From: Pacificimonas aurantium
Lineage (GTDB): Bacteria > Pseudomonadota > Alphaproteobacteria > Sphingomonadales > Sphingomonadaceae
Direction: 5' to 3'
Length of the DNA stretch: 64,000 nt
NCBI RefSeq assembly: GCF_020092905.1
Contig: NZ_JAGSGB010000004.1
Coordinates: 124,001-188,000, forward strand
Shown piece after piece: positions 9,128 through 18,665 of this stretch (positions are counted from its first letter, which is position 1; each line of letters starts with the position of its first letter). Both the position numbers and the translations under genes were made by a program. The notes beneath the pieces are model-generated. The model saw only the letters and a list, made by a program, of their open reading frames with translations, was not told where the DNA came from and searched no databases.

Positions 9128-11782
9128 TCAGGCGGCCTGGGCGGTCGCCTCGGCAATCGAGCTGCGGATGGCGTCGATGGCGCTCGAGACCTTGTCGCCA
9201 TCCGGACCGCCGCCCTGGGCGAAGCCGCCGCGGCCGCCGCCGCCCTTTCCGCCGACTGCCTCGACACCCTGCCGGACCAGCGCAGCTGCATCATAGCTGT
9301 CCTGCAGGTCCTCCGAGACACCGACGATCACGCTCGCCTTGCCCTCGAACGATGTGGCGAAGGCGATGATCCCGCTGCCGATCTGCTGTACGGCATCGTT
9401 CGCGGCCTCGCGCAGGGCCTTGGGTTCGAAGCCCTCCAGCACCTGGCCCTGGAACTGCACGCCGCCGATGTCCTCGGCCGCCGCCCCGGACCCGCCGCCG
9501 CCAAGCGCCAGCTTCTTTTTCGCCTCGGCAAGCTCCTTCTCCAGCCGCTTGCGCTCCTCGACCAGGGAAACGATGCGTTCCGGCACATCGGCCGGCGAGG
9601 TCTTTAGGGCAGAGGCGACCGACTTCAGCCGGTCTTCCTGCTGGCTGAGGTAACGGCGCGCGTCCTCTCCGGTCAGCGCCTCGACCCGGCGTACGCCCGA
9701 GGCCACTGCGCCCTCGCTGACGATCTTGAACAGCCCGATATCTCCAAGCGCGCGCACATGGGTACCGCCGCACAGTTCGACCGAATAATCTGCGTCCGAG
9801 TGCCGGCCCATCGACAGGACGCGCACTTCGTCGCCATATTTTTCGCCGAACAGCGCCATCGCGCCTGCGGCAATGGCGTCCTCGTGCGTCATCAGCCGGG
9901 TGACGACTTCTTCGTTACCGCGAATCTGCGCATTCACGTCGGCCTCGACTTCGGCGATTTCCTCGGCGGTCAGCGCGCTCGGATGCGAAAAGTCGAAGCG
10001 CAGGCGGTCCTCGGTAACCAACGAGCCCTTCTGGGTGACATGATCGCCAAGCGCGCGCCGCAGCGCGGCATGAAGCAGATGCGTCGCGCTGTGATTCGCA
10101 CGAATTCGCGTGCGGCGCTCGGCATCGACGTGGAAGCGGGCCGTATCGCCGACCGCGATCGAACCCTCGACGATCTTTGCCCTGTGCACGTGGAGGCGGC
10201 CGAGCGGCTTCGAGGTGGACGACACCTCGATCTTCAGACCCTCGCCCTCGATGGTGCCCGAATCGCCGGTCTGTCCACCGCTCTCGCCGTAGAAGGGTGT
10301 CTGATTGGCGACGATCTCGACCTCATCGCCCGCAGACGCGCTCTCCACCTCCGCGCCGTCCTTGACGATGGCGACCACTTTTCCGTCGCTGTCGTGGATG
10401 GTGTAGCCGGTAAACTCGGTGGCGCCCTCGCGCTCGGCGATGTCGAACCACAGCGTGTCTTCCGCCGCGCTGCCCGACCCGGCCCAGGCCGCACGGGCCC
10501 GCGCCTTCTGTTCCGCCATGCCGGCCTCGAAGCCTTCCCGGTTGACGCCGATTCCGCGCGGACGCAGGGCGTCGACGGTCAGGTCGTAGGGGAAGCCGTA
10601 GGTGTCATAGAGCTTGAAGGCGGTGTCGCCGGGAAGCGTATCGCCCGTACCCAGGCCGGATGTGGCCTCGTCGAGCAGGCGGAGCCCGCGGTCGAGCGTC
10701 TGCCGGAAGCGCTGCTCCTCCTGCTCCAGCGTCGCCTCGATCAGCGACTGGGCGCGCACCAGTTCGGGATAGGCCGCACCCATCTCGCTGACCAGCGTCG
10801 GCACGATCTTGTAAAGGACGGCCTTGTCCGCGCCGGCGAGATGCGCGTGGCGGATGGCGCGGCGAAGAATGCGGCGCAGGACGTAGCCGCGCCCCTCATT
10901 GGCAGGCAACACGCCATCGGAAATGAGGAAGCCGGACGAGCGGACATGGTCGGCGATGACGCGCAGCGACTGCTTGAACTCGCCGTCTCGCGGCGTCTTC
11001 ACCAGATCCGCGGCATGGTCGATCAGCGCACGAAACAGGTCGATGTCGAAATTGTCGTGCGTTCCCTGAAGCACGGCCGAGATACGCTCCAGCCCCATCC
11101 CGGTGTCGATCGAGGGACTGGGAAGGTCGATCCGTGTGCCGCCCGCCTTCTGGTCATATTGCATGAAAACCAGGTTCCAGATCTCGACGAAACGATCGCC
11201 GTCCTCGTCGGGACTTCCCGGGGGACCACCCGGAATATGATCGCCATGATCGTAGAACAGTTCGCTGCACGGCCCGCAGGGCCCGGTGTCGCCCATGGAC
11301 CAGAAATTGTCGCTGCCCGCGATGCGGATGATGCGTTCTTCCGGAAGTCCGGAAATCTTGCGCCACAGGTCGAACGCCTCGTCGTCGGTATGGAAGACCG
11401 TTGCCGTCAGCCTCTCGGCCGGAATGCCCCACTCCTTCGTGATCAGCGTCCAGGCATGCTCGATCGCCTGCGCCTTGAAATAATCGCCGAAGGAGAAATT
11501 CCCCAGCATTTCGAAGAAGGTATGATGTCGTGCCGTAAAGCCGACATTTTCGAGGTCGTTGTGCTTGCCGCCCGCGCGCACGCATTTCTGAGCCGAGGTG
11601 GCGCGGGAATATCCGCGCGTTTCGCGCCCGGTGAAGACGTCCTTGAACGGCACCATGCCGGCATTGACGAACATCAGCGTCGGATCGTTCTGGGGAACGA
11701 GCGGCGCCGACGGCACGATCTCGTGGGCGTCCGAGGCGAAATAGTCGAGGAAGCTGCGGCGGATGTCGTTCGTTGCGGTCAT
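9128..11782 (-). CDS. alaS: Alanine--tRNA ligase
   Basis: Charges tRNA-Ala with alanine in the cytosol and edits Ser/Gly mischarging. The 884 residues have the usual order. The class II catalytic domain begins [23 protein letters not shown]. The editing domain carries the zinc/hydrolysis motifs [12 protein letters not shown] and CGGTH. The C-terminal coiled coil and DHHA1 domain end in a glycine-rich [16 protein letters not shown] segment. Length and domain order match bacterial AlaRS. The ATG at 11782 opens directly with [11 protein letters not shown], as in homologues. A DUF1232 gene follows in the same direction. Confidence 0.97.
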   Translation of the reverse strand: MTATNDIRRSFLDYFASDAHEIVPSAPLVPQNDPTLMFVNAGMVPFKDVFTGRETRGYSRATSAQKCVRAGGKHNDLENVGFTARHHTFFEMLGNFSFGDYFKAQAIEHAWTLITKEWGIPAERLTATVFHTDDEAFDLWRKISGLPEERIIRIAGSDNFWSMGDTGPCGPCSELFYDHGDHIPGGPPGSPDEDGDRFVEIWNLVFMQYDQKAGGTRIDLPSPSIDTGMGLERISAVLQGTHDNFDIDLFRALIDHAADLVKTPRDGEFKQSLRVIADHVRSSGFLISDGVLPANEGRGYVLRRILRRAIRHAHLAGADKAVLYKIVPTLVSEMGAAYPELVRAQSLIEATLEQEEQRFRQTLDRGLRLLDEATSGLGTGDTLPGDTAFKLYDTYGFPYDLTVDALRPRGIGVNREGFEAGMAEQKARARAAWAGSGSAAEDTLWFDIAEREGATEFTGYTIHDSDGKVVAIVKDGAEVESASAGDEVEIVANQTPFYGESGGQTGDSGTIEGEGLKIEVSSTSKPLGRLHVHRAKIVEGSIAVGDTARFHVDAERRTRIRANHSATHLLHAALRRALGDHVTQKGSLVTEDRLRFDFSHPSALTAEEIAEVEADVNAQIRGNEEVVTRLMTHEDAIAAGAMALFGEKYGDEVRVLSMGRHSDADYSVELCGGTHVRALGDIGLFKIVSEGAVASGVRRVEALTGEDARRYLSQQEDRLKSVASALKTSPADVPERIVSLVEERKRLEKELAEAKKKLALGGGGSGAAAEDIGGVQFQGQVLEGFEPKALREAANDAVQQIGSGIIAFATSFEGKASVIVGVSEDLQDSYDAAALVRQGVEAVGGKGGGGRGGFAQGGGPDGDKVSSAIDAIRSSIAEATAQAA

Positions 11783-11913
11783 AGCGGTGGCATGTAGTGC
11801 AGAGCAGCGGCGGGTGAAAGCCGGGAACGCAATCCGCGCGCAAGGTCATGGTCTTGCACAGGGCATCCAGGTAGTTGCGGGCGGCGGCCGGCCACGCTTA
11901 GCCGTCCGGCAGC

Positions 11914-13164
11914 ATGGAGACCGTCAACCTCGCCCTCGCCATCGCGGCCGGCACCGTTCTGGTGCTGACCCTGACGAGCGGCTGGATCAAGACGAAGCTG
12001 TGGGGCTCTGAAGCGATGGTCTGCGTGGCGGTAGGCCTGATGCTGGGGCCATACGGCCTTCACCTCGCATCGCTCGATCCGGTCGCAAACGACGCTCACG
12101 CCTCCTGGGTAGAGCAGATGGCGCGGGCAACGCTGGCGCTGTCCGTCATGAGCGCCGCTCTGTCGCTGCCACCCGGCTATTTCCGCGGCCACTGGAAAGC
12201 CATGGGATGGATCCTGCTTCCCGGAATGGCGCTGATATGGGCGGCGTCCGCGGGGATTGCTTATCTGTTCCTCGACCTCTCGCTGCTTATGGCCCTGCTC
12301 GCCGGCGCCATCGTCACGCCCACCGACCCGGTGCTCGCGCGGAGCATCGTCGCGGGACGCCTCGCCGACGAGCAGTTGCCGCCGCGCACGCCGAACATGA
12401 TCACCGCGGAAAGCGGCGCAAATGACGGTCTGGCGCTCCCCATGGTGTTGCTGCCCCTGTTCCTCATGGACCCAGGCGGCGGTGACGCCCAGCGCTCGCT
12501 GGCCATCCTCGCTTGGGAAGTGCTGGCCGCGCTGCTGGCTGGCTGGGTTCTGGGAAAGGTCACGGGCCGCGTTTTCTCTGTCGGTCACAAACACGGATTC
12601 AGCGAACAGAAGGCGCTCACCGGCATTACGCTCGCGCTCGCCTTCCTGGCGCTCGCCGCGGCGGCGCTGATGCACGCCGACGGCGTCCTCGCCGTGTTCG
12701 TCGCCGGTCTGGTCCTGAACCAGGCCATGGCGGACGAACATCAGGAGCAGCACGAGCATTTCCAGGATGCCGTCGACCGTTCGCTGACCCTTCCGGTGTT
12801 CATTCTGTTCGGCCTGATCCTGCCCGTCGGCGACTGGCTGAAACATGGTTGGCCGCTCTTCGCAGCGGCCGGCGCCCTCATCCTGTTCCGGCGCGCGCCG
12901 GTCTGGCTGCTGTTGCAACTGGTGGGCCGGCCCTACACCAGCGGCAGGGAGGCGCTGTTCGCAGGGTGGTTCGGACCTGTCGGCGTCGCGGCGCTGTTCT
13001 ACGCCGCCTATGCCGCCAAGCACGGCGCCTCGCCGGTGCTATGGCCGCTCATCAGCCTGACCATCACCTTCTCGGTCGCTGTTCATGGGGTTACCGGGAC
13101 GCCGCTCACGCGGCTCTACGGCAAGCTCACGAAGGCGGACCCGTCTGAACCCTCTCAAGGCTAG
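11914..13164 (+). CDS. NhaP-type Na+/H+ antiporter (CPA1 family)
   Basis: 416-residue inner-membrane protein with about 12 hydrophobic helices and the CPA1 transport motifs AIVTPTDPVLA and ITAESGANDGLALP; the aspartate of the latter is the presumed ion-binding residue. Such proteins swap Na+ or K+ for protons. Family members are called NhaP or CvrA-like, and ion preference cannot be decided here. It is read divergently from alaS across a 131-base gap and ends 14 bases from the convergent VOC gene. This is one of three cation antiporters in the window. Confidence 0.87.
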   Translation: METVNLALAIAAGTVLVLTLTSGWIKTKLWGSEAMVCVAVGLMLGPYGLHLASLDPVANDAHASWVEQMARATLALSVMSAALSLPPGYFRGHWKAMGWILLPGMALIWAASAGIAYLFLDLSLLMALLAGAIVTPTDPVLARSIVAGRLADEQLPPRTPNMITAESGANDGLALPMVLLPLFLMDPGGGDAQRSLAILAWEVLAALLAGWVLGKVTGRVFSVGHKHGFSEQKALTGITLALAFLALAAAALMHADGVLAVFVAGLVLNQAMADEHQEQHEHFQDAVDRSLTLPVFILFGLILPVGDWLKHGWPLFAAAGALILFRRAPVWLLLQLVGRPYTSGREALFAGWFGPVGVAALFYAAYAAKHGASPVLWPLISLTITFSVAVHGVTGTPLTRLYGKLTKADPSEPSQG

Positions 13165-13177
13165 CCGGACGAAGCGC

Positions 13178-13525
13178 TCAGTCGTCCTCCTCGGCCGGCT
13201 GCCAGACGCCGATCACATGTCCATCGGGGTCGGCGAAATGAAACCGTCGTCCGCCGGGAAACTCGAAGATCGGGTGGACGATTTTCCCGCCCGCCGCCTC
13301 GATCTGTTCAAGTGCGCCCTCGAGATCGTCGGTCTCGAAGTTCGGCAGCGGCGCCGTCAGGTGACTGTCGCCGTCGAGGCCCAGGTCGGCATGAGCCTTG
13401 ACCGTTCCGGCATAGGTCGGGCCGAAGCGCTCGAAATCCACTCCGAACGCCTTCTCGTAAAAGCTCGCCGCCAGTTCGCTGTCGGTCACCGGCAGTTCGA
13501 CATAATTCAGCTTCAGCTTTGCCAT
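13178..13525 (-). CDS. VOC (glyoxalase/bleomycin-resistance) superfamily protein
   Basis: 115-residue protein with the paired beta-alpha-beta-beta-beta fold of the vicinal-oxygen-chelate superfamily: start KLNYVELPVTDSELAASFYEKAFG and end GRRFHFADPDGHVIGVWQ. Such proteins bind a metal through His/Glu residues; the substrate is unknown. The ATG at 13525 follows AGGGGAGGG. It lies 29 bases downstream of the hydroxybutyrate dehydrogenase gene on the same strand and is probably its operon partner, though a role in PHB metabolism is only suggested by position. Confidence 0.8.
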   Translation of the reverse strand: MAKLKLNYVELPVTDSELAASFYEKAFGVDFERFGPTYAGTVKAHADLGLDGDSHLTAPLPNFETDDLEGALEQIEAAGGKIVHPIFEFPGGRRFHFADPDGHVIGVWQPAEEDD

Positions 13526-13554
13526 TGTGGCCCTCCCCTTCGCTCCATCCAGCC

Positions 13555-14349
13555 TTAGCGTGCCGTCCAGCCGCCATCCATGGGCAAGGCCGCGCCCGTG
13601 AAGCTGCTGCCCGCCTCGGTGCACAGGAACACCGCAAAGTCGCCGAGCTGACCGGGCTCCACGAATTCCTTGTTGGGCTGCGCATCGAGGATGACCTTCT
13701 CGATCACCTCTTCCTCCGACATGTCGTGCGCCTTGGCCTGGTCGGCCACCTGCCCTTCGACGAGCGGTGTCCGCACATAGCCCGGACAGATGGCGTTGAC
13801 GGTGATCTTCGTGCGCGCCACTTCAAGCGCAACCGACTTGGTCATCCCGATGATGCCGTGCTTCGCCGCGTTGTAGGCGGACTTGAACGGACTGCCGACA
13901 AGACCCTGCGCCGACGCGATGTTGATGATGCGGCCCCAGCCCGCGTCCTTCATCGCCGGGAGCGCGGCGGCGATCGTGTGAAACGCGCTCGTCAGGTTGA
14001 TCGCGATGATCGCATCCCACTTTTCCGGCGGGAACTCGTCGATGGCGGCGACGTGCTGGATGCCGGCATTGTTGACCAGAATGTCGGGCGGCGCGAGCTG
14101 CGCTGCCGCCTCGGCGACGAGCGCCCGGCACTCGGACCCGCTCGAAAGATCCTTGTTGATGTAGATGGCGCGAATAGCGTGGTCGCGCTCGAGAGCGCTG
14201 CGCTGGCCCTCGATCTCCCCGGCGTCGCCGAAGCCGTTCAGGACGACATTCGCGCCGGCCGCCGCCATTTTTTCAGCGATGGCGGCCCCGATGCCGCTGG
14301 TGGAACCGGTTATAAGGGCAGTACGCCCCTGCAGACCCGAGATTGTCAT
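13555..14349 (-). CDS. bdhA: 3-hydroxybutyrate dehydrogenase (SDR family)
   Basis: NAD-dependent short-chain dehydrogenase that oxidises (R)-3-hydroxybutyrate, the product of PHB hydrolysis, to acetoacetate. The 264 residues contain the cofactor motif TGSTSGIG, NNAG, the catalytic Ser in NIASAQG, and Tyr/Lys in YNAAK. The stretch AQGLVGSPFKSAYNAAKHGIIG is strongly characteristic of bacterial BdhA. The ATG at 14349 begins MTISGLQG; an upstream ATG (14370) would add seven residues not expected in the family. It is divergent from the PHB depolymerase gene across 67 bases, which supports the assignment and suggests a shared control region. Confidence 0.9.
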   Translation of the reverse strand: MTISGLQGRTALITGSTSGIGAAIAEKMAAAGANVVLNGFGDAGEIEGQRSALERDHAIRAIYINKDLSSGSECRALVAEAAAQLAPPDILVNNAGIQHVAAIDEFPPEKWDAIIAINLTSAFHTIAAALPAMKDAGWGRIINIASAQGLVGSPFKSAYNAAKHGIIGMTKSVALEVARTKITVNAICPGYVRTPLVEGQVADQAKAHDMSEEEVIEKVILDAQPNKEFVEPGQLGDFAVFLCTEAGSSFTGAALPMDGGWTAR

Positions 14350-14416
14350 GGAGCCACGCCTCTCTTGCATTCGTTGATGTTGCAGCGCACAAAAGCCGCC
14401 TTATCCGGAGGACCAT

Positions 14417-15643
14417 ATGCTGTATTCCGCCTACGAGATGCAACGCGCCATGCTGGCCGGCGCCGGTGCAACCGCCCAGATGACCGCCAACATGCTGACG
14501 AATCCGGCAAACCCCTTCGCCTATTTCGGCGGCGGACTGGTGCTGGCATCCGCGCTCGACGTGTTCGCACACGCTGCCGAACCCCGCGGCAAGCCGCCGT
14601 TCGGTCTGGAACAAGTCGAATGGGACGGCAAGACCTACGAAGTGACCGAAGAAACCGCGCTGCAACTGCCCTTCGGCCAGCTAAAGCGGTTCGTGAAGAA
14701 GGATGGCGGCAACAAGGGCCAGCCCCGCGTGCTGATCGTCGCCCCCATGTCGGGACACTTCGCCACTCTCTTACGCGGCACGGTCGAGAGGATGATCCCC
14801 CTTCATGACGTCTACGTCACCGACTGGCGCGACGCGAAACTGGTGCCGCTGTCCGAAGGCAGCTTCGATCTCGACGATTACATCGACTATGTCATCCAGT
14901 TCCTCGAGACGATCGGCGCCGGCGCGCATGTGATCGCCGTCTGCCAACCCTCGGTGCCCGTCTATGCGGCCGTCGCGCTGATGAGCGGTCAGAAGAACGA
15001 AGCCCTGCCCGCCACCGTCACGCTGATGGGCGGGCCGATCGACACGCGTGAATGCCCCACCTCGGTCAACGGCATGGCGACGAACAAGCCGCATGCCTGG
15101 TTCGAACAGAATGCCATCGCGACGGTACCGGCCTACTATCCCGGCGCCATGCGGCAGGTTTATCCCGGCTTCATGCAGCTTGGCGGCTTCATGTCGATGA
15201 ACCTGGGCGATCACATGATGAGCCACTGGGAGATGTTCAAACATCTGATCGAGGGCGACGAGGACTCCGCCGAACGCATCAAGATCTTCTACGACGAATA
15301 TCGCTCTGTCTGCGACATGACGGCGGAATTCTACCTGCAGACGGTCGACGTCGTATTCCAGCGGCACCTGCTGCCCAAGGGCCAGATGACCCATCGCGGC
15401 AAGCCGGTAGACCCCTCCGCAATCACCGGTGTCGCGCTGCTGGCGGTCGAAGGCGAACGTGACGATATTTCCGGCATCGGCCAGACGAAGGCAGCGTTGA
15501 CGCTGGCGAAGAACCTGCCCGACGAGAAGAAGAAATACTATATGGCCGAAGGTGTCGGTCACTACGGCATCTTCAACGGCTCCAAATGGCGCACGCAGAT
15601 TGCCCCGGTGGTCGAGGAGTTCATCCGCACCCACGGTTCGTGA
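14417..15643 (+). CDS. phaZ: Intracellular polyhydroxyalkanoate (PHB) depolymerase
   Basis: 408-residue cytosolic alpha/beta-hydrolase of the intracellular PHB depolymerase family. It lacks a signal peptide and uses a cysteine nucleophile: the lipase-box position reads VCQPS, with Cys176 in place of Ser, as in the Ralstonia PhaZ1 type. The start MLYSAYEMQRA and the closing GVGHYGIFNGSKWR (catalytic His) are family hallmarks. It releases 3-hydroxybutyrate oligomers from storage granules, feeding the divergent bdhA product. GGAGG lies at a good distance before the ATG. No PHB synthase is in this window. Confidence 0.93.
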   Translation: MLYSAYEMQRAMLAGAGATAQMTANMLTNPANPFAYFGGGLVLASALDVFAHAAEPRGKPPFGLEQVEWDGKTYEVTEETALQLPFGQLKRFVKKDGGNKGQPRVLIVAPMSGHFATLLRGTVERMIPLHDVYVTDWRDAKLVPLSEGSFDLDDYIDYVIQFLETIGAGAHVIAVCQPSVPVYAAVALMSGQKNEALPATVTLMGGPIDTRECPTSVNGMATNKPHAWFEQNAIATVPAYYPGAMRQVYPGFMQLGGFMSMNLGDHMMSHWEMFKHLIEGDEDSAERIKIFYDEYRSVCDMTAEFYLQTVDVVFQRHLLPKGQMTHRGKPVDPSAITGVALLAVEGERDDISGIGQTKAALTLAKNLPDEKKKYYMAEGVGHYGIFNGSKWRTQIAPVVEEFIRTHGS

Positions 15644-15721
15644 CGCCGCGAGCTGCTGGCGCGCCGACTCGATCAACAGGGGCGCCGACCCACGGCAGAC
15701 TCAAGACTGTTTCCGGCATGA

Positions 15722-15756
15722 AAAAAGGGGCGAGCCCGCCGGGCCCGCCCCTTTTT
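15722..15756. terminator. Bidirectional Rho-independent terminator between phaZ and exbD
   Basis: A-run and GGGGCG (15722-15732) pair with CGCCCC and T-run (15746-15756) around an inner GCCC/GGGC stem with loop GCC. A poly-T tail is present on both strands, which suits the convergent phaZ and exbD genes. Confidence 0.88.
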
Positions 15757-15777
15757 GATGTCTCGATGCGGTACCGC

Positions 15778-16212
15778 CTATTGCAAGCTGGCGTACGCCT
15801 CGTTGCCGACGAAGCCGATCTTCGTCACGCCGTTACGCGAGGCCGAAGCCATGATCTCGCTGACCACCGAGTAGCGGGCGAGCGCGTCCGGACGAATGTG
15901 AATTTCCGGCTCCGGATCCATGTCCGCAGACTGACGGAAATACGCCTCGAGCTGCGACGGCGAGACCTGCTGATCGTTCCAGTAGATCTCGTTCAGGAAG
16001 TCGACGCGGATGCGGTTGATCACAGGATCGACCACATCCTCGGGCGGCGGATCCTGCGAATCGACCGGCAGGTCGAGCTTCACCGCGTGCGTCTGGATCG
16101 GAATGGTGATGATGAACATGATCAGGAGCACGAGCATGACGTCGATCAGCGGCGTGGTGTTCATCTCCACCATCGGCGCGTCGCCGCCCGTGCTCCCCAT
16201 TGAAATGGCCAT
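15778..16212 (-). CDS. exbD: ExbD-like biopolymer transport protein (second copy)
   Basis: 144-residue inner-membrane protein with one N-terminal helix and a periplasmic domain, the ExbD/TolR architecture. The motif NTTPLIDVMLVLLIMF holds the conserved aspartate through which protons drive TonB. It is the last gene of the exbB-exbD-exbD series, 14 bases after the first exbD. The two copies share the N-terminal helix but diverge in the periplasmic part, so they may form a mixed ExbD pair inside the ExbB pentamer. The double-exbD arrangement is common in TonB-rich alphaproteobacteria. Ends just before a terminator. Confidence 0.9.
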   Translation of the reverse strand: MAISMGSTGGDAPMVEMNTTPLIDVMLVLLIMFIITIPIQTHAVKLDLPVDSQDPPPEDVVDPVINRIRVDFLNEIYWNDQQVSPSQLEAYFRQSADMDPEPEIHIRPDALARYSVVSEIMASASRNGVTKIGFVGNEAYASLQ

Positions 16213-16226
16213 GGTGTGCTAGCCTC

Positions 16227-16700
16227 CTAGTAAATCGCGCGCGAAACGTTGCCGGCAGGCGGCTCGGAAATGAACGCGATCTTGATGTAGCCCGCACGCT
16301 GTACGGTGTAGATGACGCCGCCGATATTCTGATATTCGACGCCTGCATCGCCGCGGATATGAACCTCGGGAAGTTCCGTGACGTTCCCGGGCCCGCCGGC
16401 CTCATCGATATATTCCTCAAGGCGTGCGACCAGCGTCCGGCGCAGCTCCTCATAATCGTCCATGCGGGCCTGGCCGATGAAGACGTCGCCCTGGGCGTTG
16501 ACCGAAAGGCTGACATTTTCCGGCTTCGTCGTGGTCGCCGTCGACCGCACATTGGGCAGCTCAAGCGGGACCGTCTGAATGACCACCGGAACGGTGATGA
16601 GGAAGATGATGAGAAGAACGAGCATGACGTCCACGAGCGGCGTCGTGTTGATCGTCGCCATCGGCGCGTCGTCTGCTGCTTCTCCGACTGACATTCCCAT
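16227..16700 (-). CDS. exbD: ExbD-like biopolymer transport protein (first copy)
   Basis: 157-residue partner of ExbB with one membrane helix (NTTPLVDVMLVLLIIF, conserved Asp) and a periplasmic ExbD/TolR fold. Together with ExbB it converts proton-motive force into movement of TonB, powering outer-membrane TonB-dependent receptors. It lies between exbB (92-base gap) and the second exbD (14-base gap). Which copy is the main TonB partner cannot be told from the sequence; a TolR role is less likely because tolQ, tolA, tolB and pal are not here. Confidence 0.9.
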   Translation of the reverse strand: MGMSVGEAADDAPMATINTTPLVDVMLVLLIIFLITVPVVIQTVPLELPNVRSTATTTKPENVSLSVNAQGDVFIGQARMDDYEELRRTLVARLEEYIDEAGGPGNVTELPEVHIRGDAGVEYQNIGGVIYTVQRAGYIKIAFISEPPAGNVSRAIY

Positions 16701-16792
16701 AGGGTAGGGTTCCCGTCTGTGACCTGTCTTACAAAACTAGCGAAGCGGGACGAACCGGCAGCACATGACGCGCCGCCGGTTCGCCATCCGGC

Positions 16793-17683
16793 TTAGCTGG
16801 TCTTCTTGGTCGTGGTCGTCGTGGCAGGGTTCGTCGTGCCGGGCGTCTTGGTCGTCGAACCGGTCGACGCCGTACCCGCGCTACGGACACCCGCCGTCGC
16901 GCTGCTCGGCGCTGCCGAGGTCGTCGTCGTGCTGACGCGGCTGCCCGAAACGAGGAAGCCGTGCACGTCGTCGGCGAAGTGCGACAGGTGCTTCAGCACG
17001 TCCTTGTTGCGGCCCAGCAGCCAGTTGTAGGCAAGCACGGCCGGAACCGCGACGAACAGGCCGAGCGCGGTCATGATGAGTGCCTCACCGACCGGACCGG
17101 CGACCTTGTCGATCGACGCCTGACCGGCAACACCGATACCGATAAGGGCGCGGTAGATGCCGACGACGGTGCCGAGCAGGCCGACGAACGGTGCAGTCGA
17201 ACCGACGGACGCGAGGAAGCTGAGACCGCCGGCGAGCTTCGCGGCGATGGAGGCCTGCGAGCGCTCGAGCGACATCGTCACCCACTCATGTTCGTCGATC
17301 TTGTCGGTCAGGCGGCCTTCATGGTGCTCGGAAGCACGCAGGCCGTCGTCGACGATCATGCGGTAGGGCGAATTCTTCGGCAGCTTGGACGCACCTTCGC
17401 GAAGGCTCGGCGCGCTCCAGAACTTCTTATCGACCTCTTTCGCTTCCTTCATGATGCGACGCTGGTCGAGATACTTGGTGAACAGGATGTACCAGGTGCC
17501 GAGCGACATGATCAGAAGAACGCCGAACAGGAACCAGGCGATCGGGCCGCCCTGCTTCAGCGCCGGCAGCAGGCCGTACGGATTGTCGGTTTCGATTTCA
17601 GCGGCATAGGCGGGAACGCTTACGAGAAGGGCGCCGGCCGCAATGGTCGCCTTGCCGGCGAGCGATGCGAAGTTGAAGGTCAT
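16793..17683 (-). CDS. exbB: ExbB proton-channel protein (MotA/TolQ/ExbB family) with Thr/Ser-rich tail
   Basis: 296-residue inner-membrane protein. A signal-peptide-like start (residues 1-27, ending VPAYA) is followed by a first helix near 47-67, a long cytoplasmic segment, and two helices near 150-230 with the MotA/TolQ/ExbB motif GLLGTVVGIYRALIGIG. It forms the pentameric channel around ExbD. The last 50 residues or so are nearly all Thr, Ser, Ala, Gly and Pro with a closing TTTTTKKTS, an unusual cytoplasmic low-complexity tail absent from E. coli ExbB. First gene after tonB, 44 bases away. Confidence 0.9.
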   Translation of the reverse strand: MTFNFASLAGKATIAAGALLVSVPAYAAEIETDNPYGLLPALKQGGPIAWFLFGVLLIMSLGTWYILFTKYLDQRRIMKEAKEVDKKFWSAPSLREGASKLPKNSPYRMIVDDGLRASEHHEGRLTDKIDEHEWVTMSLERSQASIAAKLAGGLSFLASVGSTAPFVGLLGTVVGIYRALIGIGVAGQASIDKVAGPVGEALIMTALGLFVAVPAVLAYNWLLGRNKDVLKHLSHFADDVHGFLVSGSRVSTTTTSAAPSSATAGVRSAGTASTGSTTKTPGTTNPATTTTTKKTS

Positions 17684-17727
17684 CTTTATCCCCTTTGGAG
17701 AAGGTTCGTTACTACGTCTGTTTGAAC

Positions 17728-18408
17728 TCAGTCAGGCAGCTGCCAGCGGAAGGCCTGCGTGAAGCGGGCCTGCACTTCCTCGCCGTTGTCGAGGGCGGGT
17801 TCGAAACGGAACCGGCGCTCGGCCAATCGGCAACTCTGGCGATCGAGACGGTCGAAGCCGCTCGATGAAACCACCTGGCAGGATCCGTCCACCACGCGGC
17901 CTCGCGTATCCACCAACAGCGAGATCGTCACGGTACCCTCTTCTTCGGCGCGGGCCGAGGCGTTGGGATAATCCTGAGCACCGAAGCCGAAATTGCCCCG
18001 GTTCGTGATCGGTCGAGGATCGCGCGTCGGGCCAGCAGGCGGCGGCGGCGGCGGCGGCGGAGGCGGCGGGGCCGGCGGCACCACGACGCGCGGCGGCGGG
18101 GCCGGCGGCGGAGGCGTCCGTACCGTCGTCACCGGCGCCGGCGGCGGCGGCAACGATTCCACGACCACGTCGGGCGGCGGAACATAAGGCGGAATTTCCT
18201 CCAGCTGCTCCGGTGGGGGCGGCGGTTCTTCCTCGACTTCGGGCGGCTCCTCGACCTCAAAGGTCTCGAGCGGTCCGGTCACTACCTTCACGGCCTTCAA
18301 GGCCAGTCCGGAAATGACCGCATATCCAAGAAAAACGTGAATCAGGCCGACGAGAACAAGCGAGATCAGTCGCTTGGTGCTCATCCCTGGTTCATCTGCA
18401 TAAGCCAT
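17728..18408 (-). CDS. tonB: TonB energy-transducer protein
   Basis: 226-residue periplasm-spanning protein. It has a short cytoplasmic start, one membrane anchor (SLVLVGLIHVFLGYAVISGLA), a long Pro/Glu then Pro/Val-rich spacer with an 11-residue polyproline run, and a C-terminal TonB domain (EGTVTISLLVDTRGRVVDG through FRFEPALDNG). The C-terminal domain contacts TonB boxes of outer-membrane receptors. Start choice is uncertain: a GTG at 18423 overlaps its own AGGGA, so the ATG at 18408 is preferred. It heads the tonB-exbB-exbD-exbD operon. The spacer is encoded by GGC/GGN-rich DNA that could be error-prone to sequence. Confidence 0.9.
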   Translation of the reverse strand: MAYADEPGMSTKRLISLVLVGLIHVFLGYAVISGLALKAVKVVTGPLETFEVEEPPEVEEEPPPPPEQLEEIPPYVPPPDVVVESLPPPPAPVTTVRTPPPPAPPPRVVVPPAPPPPPPPPPPPAGPTRDPRPITNRGNFGFGAQDYPNASARAEEEGTVTISLLVDTRGRVVDGSCQVVSSSGFDRLDRQSCRLAERRFRFEPALDNGEEVQARFTQAFRWQLPD

Positions 18409-18665
18409 ATCGCTCGGCGGCACTCCCTACGATAGTTACAGCGGTCTCCCCTAGAGACCGCTCTCTACAGAAATCGAACAGGAGCTGAAACGAAAATGCC
18501 GGAACCCCGAAAGGTTCGCTTCTCCCTGTCCCATTGCCGATTGTCCTAACTTGGCCCCTTTGGGCCCGCAAGCGCGTTTCTAGTCAGAGATCAAATTAGT
18601 ATACGAAATGCCAGTTCGCCTTCGATCGGCGCCAATATGTGCAGGAATTAAGAGGGGATTTCCGG

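Noticed and set aside
9131-9321. Extended N-terminus of the DUF1232 protein inside alaS
   Set aside because: The added residues are Arg/Ala/Ser shadow sequence with no similarity to the family; TTG at 9093 is preferred.
9758-11797. Long plus-strand open frame of about 679 codons opposite alaS
   Set aside because: It mirrors the codon positions of alaS in GC-rich DNA, is Arg/Gly/Ala/Asp-rich and has no domain; alaS is unmistakable.
18028-18130. GGC-rich tandem repeat
   Set aside because: It encodes the polyproline spacer of TonB on the minus strand; not an independent repeat element or CRISPR.
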